Assembly: GCF_001931685.1 (NCBI RefSeq)
Contig: NZ_MOOY01000007.1
Location: 114,130 to 178,129 of the forward strand
Origin: Pararhizobium arenae
Lineage (GTDB): Bacteria; Pseudomonadota; Alphaproteobacteria; Rhizobiales; Rhizobiaceae
Reading direction: 5' to 3'
DNA length: 64,000 nt
How positions within the stretch are numbered: the first letter of the stretch is position 1; each line of letters begins with the position of its first letter. The notes beneath the pieces are model-generated. The model ran no database searches. It was not told the DNA's origin and saw only the letters and a list, made by a program, of their open reading frames with translations. This document shows positions 45,594-53,218 of the stretch, piece after piece. A program made the translations under genes and the position numbers.

Positions 45594-47003
45594 ATGGCGG
45601 CGAAGCGGGAAGAGGTTGTCAAGGTCGGCGAGGATGAGGGGCTGGCGGCGCTGGCGCGCCAGCATCTGGTTCAGCCATGGCCGGTGGCGGGGGAGATCGG
45701 CGATGAGGCGCGGGGCGGAATTCGCTCCGGCGAGGGCATCTATGTGATCGATGGCGAGGGGCGGCGGCTGATCGATGGCCCTGCCGGCATGTGGTGCGTC
45801 AATGCCGGACACCGGCGCCAAGAACTGGCGCAGGTGCTCTACGATCAGGCGATGGAGCTTTCCTACAATTCGCCGTGGTACACGATGAACGAGCCGTCCG
45901 TGGCGCTGTCGGCGCGGCTTTCCGGCCATGCGCCGGGCGATCTCTCGCATGTGTTCTACACGACCGGCGGTTCCTCCGCCGTCGAGACAGCGCTGCGCTT
46001 CATGCAGTTCGCCAACAATGTGCGCGAGCGGCCGGAAAAGAAGCTGATCGTCTCGCGTCAGGGCGGCTATCATGGCTCGACCTATCTTTCCGCCTCGCTC
46101 AATGGTCGTCCGCGCGATCACGACTGGATGGACAGCGCCACCGATCAGGTGATCAAGCTCACCTGTCCCAATCCCTTCCGCCGGCCTGCGGGCATGGATG
46201 AAGCGGCCTTCTGCGACATGCTGGTCGAAGAATTCCGCGATGTGATCGCAGCGCGGGGCGCGGAGCGAATTGGTGCCTTCATCGCCGAACCGGTGATGGC
46301 CTCCGGTGGTGTGATCGTGCCGCCGGCGGGTTACCTTCAGCGGATGCGCGCGCTCTGCACCGAAAACGATATCCTGTTTATCGCCGACGAGGTGGTGACC
46401 GCCTTCGGGCGTCTCGGCTCCGTCTTCGCTTCCAAAGAGGTTTTCGGTATCGAGCCGGATATGATCACCTTCGCCAAGGGTGTGACGTCAGGCTATTTCC
46501 CGCTCGGTGGCGTTATGATCTCGGCGCGGCTTCTGGAAGACCTGCGCCGCTCGAATCACTCAGAGGCGATGTTTGCCCACGGGCTGACCTATTCCAGTCA
46601 TCCGATCGGCTGCGCGGTGGCGCTGAAGAACCTCGATATTCTCGAAGGTGGCCTGCTCAATCATGCGCGCGGCGTCTCGGAGTATTTCCAGTCGAGCCTG
46701 AAACGGCTGGAAGATTTGCCACTGGTTGGCGAAGTGCGCGGCCTCGGGCTGATGGCCTGCATCGAATGCGTGGCCGACCGGGTCAGCAACAACCCGCTGA
46801 CGCTCGATCTCGAGGTCGGCAAGCGCATTGACGCCCATTGCCAGGAGCTTGGGCTTCTGGTGCGGCCGCTGATCAATATGTGCGTGATGTCGCCGCCGCT
46901 GACGATCGAGCGGCCGCAGATCGATACGATGACGGACATCCTTCACACGAGCATTCGCCGCACCATGGATGAGCTCGTGCGGGAGGGGCTCTGGAAGGGG
47001 TGA
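45594..47003 (+). CDS. Class III (omega-amino acid) aminotransferase
   Basis: 469-residue PLP enzyme of fold type I, subgroup II. Landmarks: DGPAGMWCVNAGHRRQELAQ at about 60, FYTTGGSSAVETALRFMQF, HGSTYLSASLNGRP, ADEVVTAFGRLGS and the PLP lysine in MITFAKGVTSGYFPLGGVMIS at about residue 300. It resembles omega-amino acid:pyruvate and putrescine/beta-alanine aminotransferases. It should remove a terminal amino group from a diamine or amino acid produced in the island. The ATG at 45594 has ggagg 7 bases ahead. Operator B controls it. Confidence 0.9.
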   Translation: MAAKREEVVKVGEDEGLAALARQHLVQPWPVAGEIGDEARGGIRSGEGIYVIDGEGRRLIDGPAGMWCVNAGHRRQELAQVLYDQAMELSYNSPWYTMNEPSVALSARLSGHAPGDLSHVFYTTGGSSAVETALRFMQFANNVRERPEKKLIVSRQGGYHGSTYLSASLNGRPRDHDWMDSATDQVIKLTCPNPFRRPAGMDEAAFCDMLVEEFRDVIAARGAERIGAFIAEPVMASGGVIVPPAGYLQRMRALCTENDILFIADEVVTAFGRLGSVFASKEVFGIEPDMITFAKGVTSGYFPLGGVMISARLLEDLRRSNHSEAMFAHGLTYSSHPIGCAVALKNLDILEGGLLNHARGVSEYFQSSLKRLEDLPLVGEVRGLGLMACIECVADRVSNNPLTLDLEVGKRIDAHCQELGLLVRPLINMCVMSPPLTIERPQIDTMTDILHTSIRRTMDELVREGLWKG

Positions 47004-47088
47004 ATTTGAAGAATATGGATGCGGCCCGGTTCCCTTGGCCGCATCCGGACTTGAGGGCCGGGCGACCGGCCCTTTCTTTTTGCGCCTC

Positions 47089-48288
47089 TTATCGCGCGCC
47101 ACGCATGTCTGCGTTGATGCCGGCAATGCGTTCTTCCTCCGGCGCCTGATCGAGCGTCATCACCGGCAGCACAGACCGCAGATGGTCGTGATGGGTGCGC
47201 ACGCCGTATTCCAGATCGGACAGGTAGAAGCCATGAAACGCTTTTGACGTCATGGCCTCGTTCGACCAGACCGTCAGTTGTACATCTTCGGCCTGCGTAT
47301 CGCGATCGATGCGGAAGCCGAGATAGCGGGCGGCGCGTTGTTGCCGCGTTTCAGACGCATGGCGATAGACGCCACCGCGCAGCAGGGTCTTTCCGGTCGA
47401 AAGCGGAAATTCCTGGTAGAACTGCACCGTCTCCGGCGTCACCGCGATCACCGCATTTGGAAAGAGGCCATAATAGATCCAGGTCTTGCGCAACCGCGCC
47501 GGCAGATGCGTCGCTTCCGGCGCAATGGCCACATAGTTGCGCACGCTCCAGCGGCGACCGGCATGAGGATTGTAGGTGGCGAAGGAGCGGCACAGGCCGC
47601 CGACGAAAGGCTCGTCGTAATAGGTCGAACCATAGAGGTCCTGCAGGGCCGGGTGGGCCATGGCGACGTGATAGCCCTCGTTATCGACATCTCGCACGGA
47701 CTTCCAGTTGACCGGCGAGACATGCGTCCAGATCGAGGCTGCGGGCACCATGGTTTCGCAATGATAGTGACCGAGTTCTTCCGCGAAGGGTTGCATCTGC
47801 TCGGCGACGGATGGCTGGGGTCCCTTGGCGAAGCGGATGAAGACGAAGCCCATCCAGACTTCTGTCTCGAGCGGTACCAGTCCGAACTCGTCCTTATCCA
47901 GCGGCGGGAACGAACGCGGGCGGGCCGCGCCTCGGAGCGTTCCGTCGAGATTGTAGACCCAGCCGTGAAACGGACAGACGAGCGCGTTGCGGCAGGTCCC
48001 TTTATCGTCCGCGACAAGCCGCGAGCCGCGATGGCGGCAGATGTTGTGGAAGCCACGCACGCTGCCGTCCTGGCCGCGCAGGATCAGCGCCCGCTCGCCG
48101 ACCACGTCCATGGCGATATAGTTTCCGGGTTCGGGAATGTCGGAGACATGGCAGGCGATCTGCCAGTGTTCGCGGAAAACATGCTGCTTTTCCAGCTCCA
48201 GCAGGGCATCGCTGTGATAGCACCAGCCGGGCAGGCCGCGTCGGTCCCAGCCTTCGGGAATGCTGATGTCGCGGATCATCTCGTTCAT
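47089..48288 (-). CDS. Rieske-type ring-hydroxylating/N-demethylating oxygenase, alpha subunit
   Basis: 399-residue Rieske non-haem iron oxygenase. Rieske cluster ligands CRHRG (about 84) and CPFHGW (about 104); mononuclear iron site in DVDNEGYHVAMAHP at about 200-213. Relatives hydroxylate or demethylate quaternary amines (glycine betaine, carnitine, stachydrine) and aromatics; the neighbourhood favours an amine. No ferredoxin or reductase gene is adjacent, so electron transfer must come from elsewhere. ATG at 48288 was chosen over an upstream ATG at 48318 because ggggcgag lies just ahead. Confidence 0.88.
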   Translation of the reverse strand: MNEMIRDISIPEGWDRRGLPGWCYHSDALLELEKQHVFREHWQIACHVSDIPEPGNYIAMDVVGERALILRGQDGSVRGFHNICRHRGSRLVADDKGTCRNALVCPFHGWVYNLDGTLRGAARPRSFPPLDKDEFGLVPLETEVWMGFVFIRFAKGPQPSVAEQMQPFAEELGHYHCETMVPAASIWTHVSPVNWKSVRDVDNEGYHVAMAHPALQDLYGSTYYDEPFVGGLCRSFATYNPHAGRRWSVRNYVAIAPEATHLPARLRKTWIYYGLFPNAVIAVTPETVQFYQEFPLSTGKTLLRGGVYRHASETRQQRAARYLGFRIDRDTQAEDVQLTVWSNEAMTSKAFHGFYLSDLEYGVRTHHDHLRSVLPVMTLDQAPEEERIAGINADMRGAR

Positions 48289-48307
48289 GTCTCGCCCCTT
48301 ACTTTGC

Positions 48308-48321
48308 TGAACGTTCATTCA
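48308..48321. promoter_or_regulatory. Operator C of the amine island (TGAACG-TT-CATTCA)
   Basis: 14-base inverted repeat 20 bases upstream of the Rieske gene start (minus strand). Same form as the sites at 38381 and 45513. Read on the plus strand it is followed by ATATAAGCACATTT, much like the bases after operator B. Confidence 0.75.
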
Positions 48322-48419
48322 ATATAAGCACATTTAACAATAAAAAGGAATAGCTTGCCATTGTATGACATTCATGAAGAAAGGCAGGGGAGATCTCAGA
48401 AAACCGCTGAACGATCGAG

Positions 48420-49199
48420 TTACCGATCGAAGCGGTCGAAGTAGCGGGGGCGCAGCTTTTCCCCGATCATGCAATCGCTCGCTGCACCGGCGGTGGGGAA
48501 AACGCGCGCCGGCGGCTGCCTTTGTGTGATCTCCATGACCAGTTTCTGGCGAATGGCGACCGCGAAGTCATCGCGGCGATGGACGGGAACGACGAAAGAA
48601 CCCGCGCCTCCGATCACGCAATCCGCATAGTAGGTGTCGAGCGGTCCTGCGGACATCGAGGGCCGCACGAGAATGGCAAGCCCGTTGACGATGATGCCGG
48701 CCTTGACGGCTGCATCCCTGGCGGGCGCCACCGGTGGGCCCATGTTGTTCGGACCATCGCCGGAAACATCGATGACCTGGCGCAAGCCGGCGTAGCCATT
48801 GCCTTCGATCAGCCGCATCCCATAGAAAAGCGCGTTGGAGATGGACGTGCCCCGTCGTGTGGCGACCGGGCGCGAGGCGATCGCGGCGGCAAATTCCGCC
48901 GCGTCCTCGCCCGTCTCGATGACCTGCCAATCCACCAGCGACGTCTCGTTCACGCTGCCGGCCCATTCGAAATAGCTGATGGCGACGCGTCCGAGCATAC
49001 CGGCACGTACGGCATTGATGAAATCCGGATGGGATATCGCCGCGACATAGCCGGAGCGTTGGATTTCCGCTTCTTCCATGTCCATCGAGCCGGACATATC
49101 GACGGCAAGAACGAGTTCAACGTCCACCTCCTCGCCGCCCGGTGAAATCGCCGCGGGTGTAGCTGAAAGGCTAAGAAGCAAGGCAATTGCTGCAAGCAT
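48420..49199 (-). CDS. DUF1194 protein with von Willebrand factor A domain
   Basis: 259-residue exported protein: signal peptide to about residue 20, then a VWA domain with the metal-ion site DMSGSMD (about residue 33-39), TRRGTSISNALFYGM and VSGDGPNNMGPP (third metal loop). DUF1194 proteins occur in Rhizobiales and Rhodobacterales without known role. It has three cysteines in the second half (ADCVIGG, SDCMIGE). Probably monocistronic; divergent from the glucoamylase-family gene at 49355. Confidence 0.85.
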   Translation of the reverse strand: MLAAIALLLSLSATPAAISPGGEEVDVELVLAVDMSGSMDMEEAEIQRSGYVAAISHPDFINAVRAGMLGRVAISYFEWAGSVNETSLVDWQVIETGEDAAEFAAAIASRPVATRRGTSISNALFYGMRLIEGNGYAGLRQVIDVSGDGPNNMGPPVAPARDAAVKAGIIVNGLAILVRPSMSAGPLDTYYADCVIGGAGSFVVPVHRRDDFAVAIRQKLVMEITQRQPPARVFPTAGAASDCMIGEKLRPRYFDRFDR

Positions 49200-49354
49200 C
49201 TTGTCGTCCGATCATGTTGTACTAGTTCAAGAGAGCGCAGTTTAACATGGGCACGGGCTAAGGTGGCGATCATGACGGCTTTTGTGTTCAACAATCGGTG
49301 ATTTGAACATGGGCCACACCTGTGGTGATCTTCTGCCGCTGGAGAAGTTATTGA

Positions 49355-50644
49355 ATGTTATTAAAGACTGATACGGATGCGTCCATCCTGGACCGCATCC
49401 AAAAATCCGCTTTTGACTATTTTGTCGATTTTGCCAATCCGCGCACGGGTCTGATTGCCGATACGTCACTGCCCGGTTCCCCCTCAAGCATTGCGGCAAC
49501 AGGCTTCGGGCTCAGCTGTTATGCTATCGGCGTCGAGCGTAACTGGATAGGTCGCAGTCATGCTGCGGAAAAGACGCTTACCCTGCTCCGGTTTCTCGCG
49601 GAAAGCAACCAGAGCCGGGAGAAGGACGCAACCGGCTACAAGGGCCTCTACTATCATTTTCTCGATATGGAGACGGGCAAGCGTACCTGGCGCTGCGAAC
49701 TGTCGTTGATCGACAGCGCTCTTTTGTTGGCGGGGGTGCTGACCGCCGCGGCTTACTTCGTCGAGGAAAATCCGCTGGAGCGGGAAATTCGCTCGCTCGC
49801 CGCAATGCTCTTCGCGCGGGCGAACTGGGCATGGGCGCTCGATGCGAGCGGGGCCCTTTCGCTTGGCTGGAAGCCACGGAGCGGATTTCTTCCCTATCGC
49901 TGGGAAGGTTATAGCGAAGCCCTTATTCTCTATGTCCTTGCGCTTGCCTCTCCCTCGTATCCGGTGCCGGCGGCAAGCTACGAGGCGTTCGCCTCGAAAT
50001 TCGAATGGACGACGGTGGACGGCAAGCCATATCTTTATGCGGGGCCGCTCTTCATCCATCTTTTCTCCCATGGCTGGATCGATTTTCGGGGCATCCGTGA
50101 CGCCGCCATGGCCGAAAAGGACAGCGATTATTTCGAAAACACCCGGCGCGCAATCGCTCTCCAAAGGGACTACGCGCAGAAGAACCCGGGCGGTTTCAGC
50201 GGATACGGACCGGACCTGTGGGGCTTGACGGCCTGTGATGGACCGGAGCGGTTGCGGCGGCTGATCGATGGACGCCGTCAGCAGTTTGCCGGATATGCGG
50301 CGCGCGGCGTACCGCTCGGCCCGGATGATGGAACGGTTGCGCCGTGGGCGTCGCTTGCCTGCATTGCGTTCGAGCCGAGATACGCAATGGCGGCGGTCCG
50401 CCATATTCTTGCTGCCTATCCCAATGTTATGTCCGACGGGCGTTTCCTTGGCAGTTTCAACCCGAGCATACGCGGCGAAACACCCGAAGGTTGGCTCAAC
50501 GATCGTGTTGTCGGCCTCGATCAGGGAATCCTGGTCATGATGATCGAGAACTCCCGCAGCGGGTTGATCTGGGAGTTGATGCGTCAGGTTCCCGTGATCC
50601 GGCGCGGATTGAAGCGAGCAGGATTTCAGGGCGGTTGGCTTTAG
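49355..50644 (+). CDS. Glucoamylase-family protein (COG5368, PF10091)
   Basis: 429-residue (alpha/alpha)6-barrel protein of the glucoamylase-like family. Typical pieces are LDRIQKSAFDYFVDFANPRTGLIADTS at the N terminus, SIAATGFGLSCYAIGV at about 45-60, SLGWKPRSGFLPYRWEGYSEALILYVLALASP and LFIHLFSHGWIDFRGIRD near the middle, and WLNDRVVGLDQGILVMMIENSRSG near the end. It lacks a signal peptide. Related domains process cyclic beta-1,2-glucan; actual substrate unknown. Weak ribosome site ggag 10 bases ahead of the ATG. Confidence 0.82.
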   Translation: MLLKTDTDASILDRIQKSAFDYFVDFANPRTGLIADTSLPGSPSSIAATGFGLSCYAIGVERNWIGRSHAAEKTLTLLRFLAESNQSREKDATGYKGLYYHFLDMETGKRTWRCELSLIDSALLLAGVLTAAAYFVEENPLEREIRSLAAMLFARANWAWALDASGALSLGWKPRSGFLPYRWEGYSEALILYVLALASPSYPVPAASYEAFASKFEWTTVDGKPYLYAGPLFIHLFSHGWIDFRGIRDAAMAEKDSDYFENTRRAIALQRDYAQKNPGGFSGYGPDLWGLTACDGPERLRRLIDGRRQQFAGYAARGVPLGPDDGTVAPWASLACIAFEPRYAMAAVRHILAAYPNVMSDGRFLGSFNPSIRGETPEGWLNDRVVGLDQGILVMMIENSRSGLIWELMRQVPVIRRGLKRAGFQGGWL

Positions 50645-50748
50645 GGTCTGCGTCCAGGCGGATTAGGTTTTACCCAAGACTGCATGGCGTATCGCAGGCG
50701 GTGATTATCATTTATGGTCGCTTGCGGAGAAAGAATGCCGTGTGACCG

Positions 50749-51495
50749 ATGCCATCCAGCGAAGATCTGAAAGTTTCAACACTCAATGGCGAGCATCCGA
50801 CAGTCAACGCTGCGCATGCGGCCTTCCTGCCTGTGGCGGACGCCTGGAGGCTATGGATCGATGACTGGTTGGCGTATCAGGCCAATTTCGGTACTGGCCC
50901 GGATGAGAAGATCAGGTCGGCGCATCTGGCAACATTCTACGCGCATCAATTGGCGCTGACGGTTGCCAAGCGCGTTCTCGCGGATGAGCGACCGCCCGAT
51001 CTCCATCCCGAGCGCCTGCGTGTCGGGTTTGTTCCTTGCGATTCGGGAGACGGCGTTCCGGTCGGTGCGCGACGGTTCCATTTTCACGCCGTTTCGCAGA
51101 TCGAGCCGGCCGATCTGCACGATTGTTTCGTCGAAAGCCTGAAGCCCGTCATCGACGCGCTTTCAGCCCGCAGCGCTCTGTCACGCGGCTCGCTGTGGCG
51201 TCTCGCTTCAGACGGTATAGCAGGCGCCTTTCTCGATACGGGGGAGATGCTGGGCGACACCCAGCGGGCCACGCAAATGGCAATGGCCATCGTGGAAAGG
51301 CATGCTTCGCCATTTCGTTCGGGGATGGCGCGCTTCGAAAGCGTGCGCGGCGCCGACGCCGCGTGCCGAACATACCGTATCCGCACCGGCTGCTGCCTGG
51401 TTTACAAGGCGGAGAACGGCCGACATTGCGACGTCTGTGTGCTGCTGACCGCATCGGAGCGGCGCCGGCGGCTCCTGGCATTGGGTGGGTTCTGA
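50749..51495 (+). CDS. FhuF-like siderophore-iron reductase, [2Fe-2S] protein
   Basis: 248-residue protein ending with CC-LVYKAENGRH-C-DV-C (about residues 223-238), which is exactly the C-C-x10-C-x2-C [2Fe-2S] motif of FhuF ferric-siderophore reductases. A middle block RSGSLWR-like (LSRGSLWRLASDGIAGAFLDTG) is also like FhuF. It should release iron by reducing it off a ferric siderophore in the cytoplasm. ATG at 50749 is the first start after an in-frame stop and lacks a close ribosome site. No siderophore genes adjoin it, but an iron-type binding protein is at 63120. Confidence 0.75.
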   Translation: MPSSEDLKVSTLNGEHPTVNAAHAAFLPVADAWRLWIDDWLAYQANFGTGPDEKIRSAHLATFYAHQLALTVAKRVLADERPPDLHPERLRVGFVPCDSGDGVPVGARRFHFHAVSQIEPADLHDCFVESLKPVIDALSARSALSRGSLWRLASDGIAGAFLDTGEMLGDTQRATQMAMAIVERHASPFRSGMARFESVRGADAACRTYRIRTGCCLVYKAENGRHCDVCVLLTASERRRRLLALGGF

Positions 51496-51498
51496 GTA

Positions 51499-51527
51499 GG
51501 GACTGCCGCATCTGTTGCGGCAGTCCC
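51499..51527. terminator. 12-base hairpin between convergent fhuF-like and cbtA genes
   Basis: GGGACTGCCGCA (51499-51510), TCTGT loop, TGCGGCAGTCCC (51516-51527). Perfect stem in the 38-base gap between convergent stops; probably acts in both directions although T-runs are missing. Confidence 0.65.
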
Positions 51528-51533
51528 GACCGG

Positions 51534-52301
51534 TCAGGCTTTCAGGAAGCGGTCGTTGATGAAGCCCAGCACGGTTCCCAGCACCAGCCAGAAGGCGAGG
51601 GTGGTGGCAAGGGCGGCAACGGCAAACTCCGCACCCAGAACAGCGGGCACACTGCTTGAGATATCCAGGGGTTGCGGAGCCCCATAGATATGGGGAAGGG
51701 CGATCAGAACGAGCCCGGCGATCTTGGCCAGCAGTTCGGGCCGCAGGGCCAGAAGATAGAGGCCTGCGCCTGAAAACAGGATCGTCGCAATCCACCAGAG
51801 TTGACGGTCCTGAAGCTCGGCCGCGGGGAAGCCCGGCAGTTCCGGCGGAAGGCCGATTGCCGGCAGAAGGTGAACGGCCAGCCAGCCGCATGCTCCCCAG
51901 TAGACGCCGTTCGCAAATGTCACCGGATGGTTGGCCACGAGGCTGATGCCGGCCAGCAACAATGCGAAGCCGGCGCCGGCGACAAGATTGGCAAGCAGCG
52001 TGCCGGAGAAGCGGCTCATGCCGAACATGATGCCACCTTCCTCATGCTCACCTTCATGGGCATAGGCCGGCGTAATCGGCGACAGGGCTGCGAGAACGCC
52101 GTCGAGAATTTTTCCCCCTTCGAATGAAGAGGAATGCTGGTGATCCGCTTGCGGGGTGGCGGGGTCCGCAGCCGGTTCCTGCCCTTCGAATTCCTCGGCA
52201 TGGAGGATGAGCGGAATGACCCTTAATTCCTGGGCGCCGGTCATGAAGACACCGGCAATCAACCCGGCCACCAAAGCGGCCAGAAGTGTTTTGACGATCA
52301 T
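51534..52301 (-). CDS. cbtA: Cobalt transporter subunit CbtA
   Basis: 255-residue inner-membrane protein of the CbtA family. Five or so segments, with the typical opening MIVKTLLAALVAGLIAGVFMTGAQELRVIPLILHAEEFE. His-rich loop (QADHQHSSS) and EGEHEEGG between first and second segments may bind metal. It forms a cobalt importer with CbtB. The cobalamin riboswitch ahead of cbtB (52662-52945) should repress both when B12 is ample. It is separated from cbtB by 189 bases without a gene. Confidence 0.9.
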   Translation of the reverse strand: MIVKTLLAALVAGLIAGVFMTGAQELRVIPLILHAEEFEGQEPAADPATPQADHQHSSSFEGGKILDGVLAALSPITPAYAHEGEHEEGGIMFGMSRFSGTLLANLVAGAGFALLLAGISLVANHPVTFANGVYWGACGWLAVHLLPAIGLPPELPGFPAAELQDRQLWWIATILFSGAGLYLLALRPELLAKIAGLVLIALPHIYGAPQPLDISSSVPAVLGAEFAVAALATTLAFWLVLGTVLGFINDRFLKA

Positions 52302-52490
52302 TGTTCTATCCCTCTAAAGCGCCAGATCTCGCCCGTCTGTGTCCCCGGGCGGAGCCGATGCTGTGTCATCTCTCATTCGGTACCGCGCCGGATCACTTGG
52401 GAAACGGCGCACAACATCAACCGCGCCGGAGAATGGTCCTGGCGCCGGGTTGTTACATAGTCCTGCAGACTTTAGCGGTAAGCCGCTGTG

Positions 52491-52661
52491 TCAGTGGCAG
52501 GGGAAACCGAACGAGTGACGAACGTCGTGCGCGGTGTCGTGGATCGTGGCGGAATTGGCGAGCCCTGCGCCAAAAACCAGGAAACCGCCAATGATAAGGG
52601 CAACGATGCCCGCGGTGATGCGGTCGCTGAGCGAGACGCTGGAAACTGCAGATGTAGCCAT
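52491..52661 (-). CDS. cbtB: Cobalt transporter subunit CbtB
   Basis: 56-residue one-segment membrane protein: LSDRITAGIVALIIGGFLVFGAGLANS, then the family's His-rich C terminus HDTAHDVRHSFGFPCH, thought to bind cobalt. ATG at 52661 follows acggagg. Too short to be noticed alone; the longer open frame upstream is in the riboswitch and is not coding. Confidence 0.92.
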   Translation of the reverse strand: MATSAVSSVSLSDRITAGIVALIIGGFLVFGAGLANSATIHDTAHDVRHSFGFPCH

Positions 52662-52714
52662 GACAACCTCCGTGATGGCGTGTGGGGTGCTTTTCACCCT
52701 TCGGGCACTATGCC

Positions 52715-52945
52715 CTTCATCAAGCGGCAGGTATCCTGGCTCGCGGTGTTCGATGCCGTGGCACCGTGGAGCTTGCCTCGCCTTCCCAGAAACAGGCATG
52801 AAATGCCCTCTTCCAGTGGCTTTTTCCGAAGGAAACCTCGGAACGGAAAACTCTCACCGCTCTACAGTCGCGGGGTCGGCCGTGATAAGGATGCCCGGCA
52901 GGGGTCCATCCCGTCACGTTCCCATTTACTCCGCCAAGGCTTGCG
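52715..52945 (-). promoter_or_regulatory. Cobalamin riboswitch
   Basis: Read on the minus strand the region has, in order, the AATGGGAA-type box (about 52925), CCCCGCGACTGTAGAGCGG (about 52862-52880), GCCACTGG (about 52815), GGGAAGG (about 52790), and the B12 box GCCAGGATACCTGCC at 52726-52740. These are the conserved elements of the AdoCbl riboswitch. After it, GGGCAtagtGCCC and GGGTG / CACCC form a possible expression platform before cbtB. The remaining bases to the diguanylate cyclase gene (52946-53218) show no gene. Confidence 0.93.
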
Positions 52946-53218
52946 CTTTCGGCGGAACCGTTTGATCCGTCGATCATTAGGTTTTCGTCAGGCTTCTGTC
53001 AATCGACCGCATTACCCGCAAAAGCGGTGGTGAAACGAAGCGGTAACGTTTTTGGCATGTAGAAGTTGTGCGGCCAACGGCGTGCGATTACTATTCTACA
53101 AGAGATGCTCGCGATTGCCCGTTATGATCGCCGGTGGTGGAGGTTTAGGGCAACGCAGGCATTGCTGAGGTGCAGGGCTTCCCAATTGCAGGCCCCATGC
53201 GATCACCTTGAGACGGCG

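Noticed and set aside
52491..52799. Longer 102-codon frame for CbtB
   Set aside because: The extra 46 codons lie in the cobalamin riboswitch; the ATG at 52661 has its own ribosome site and gives the family length.
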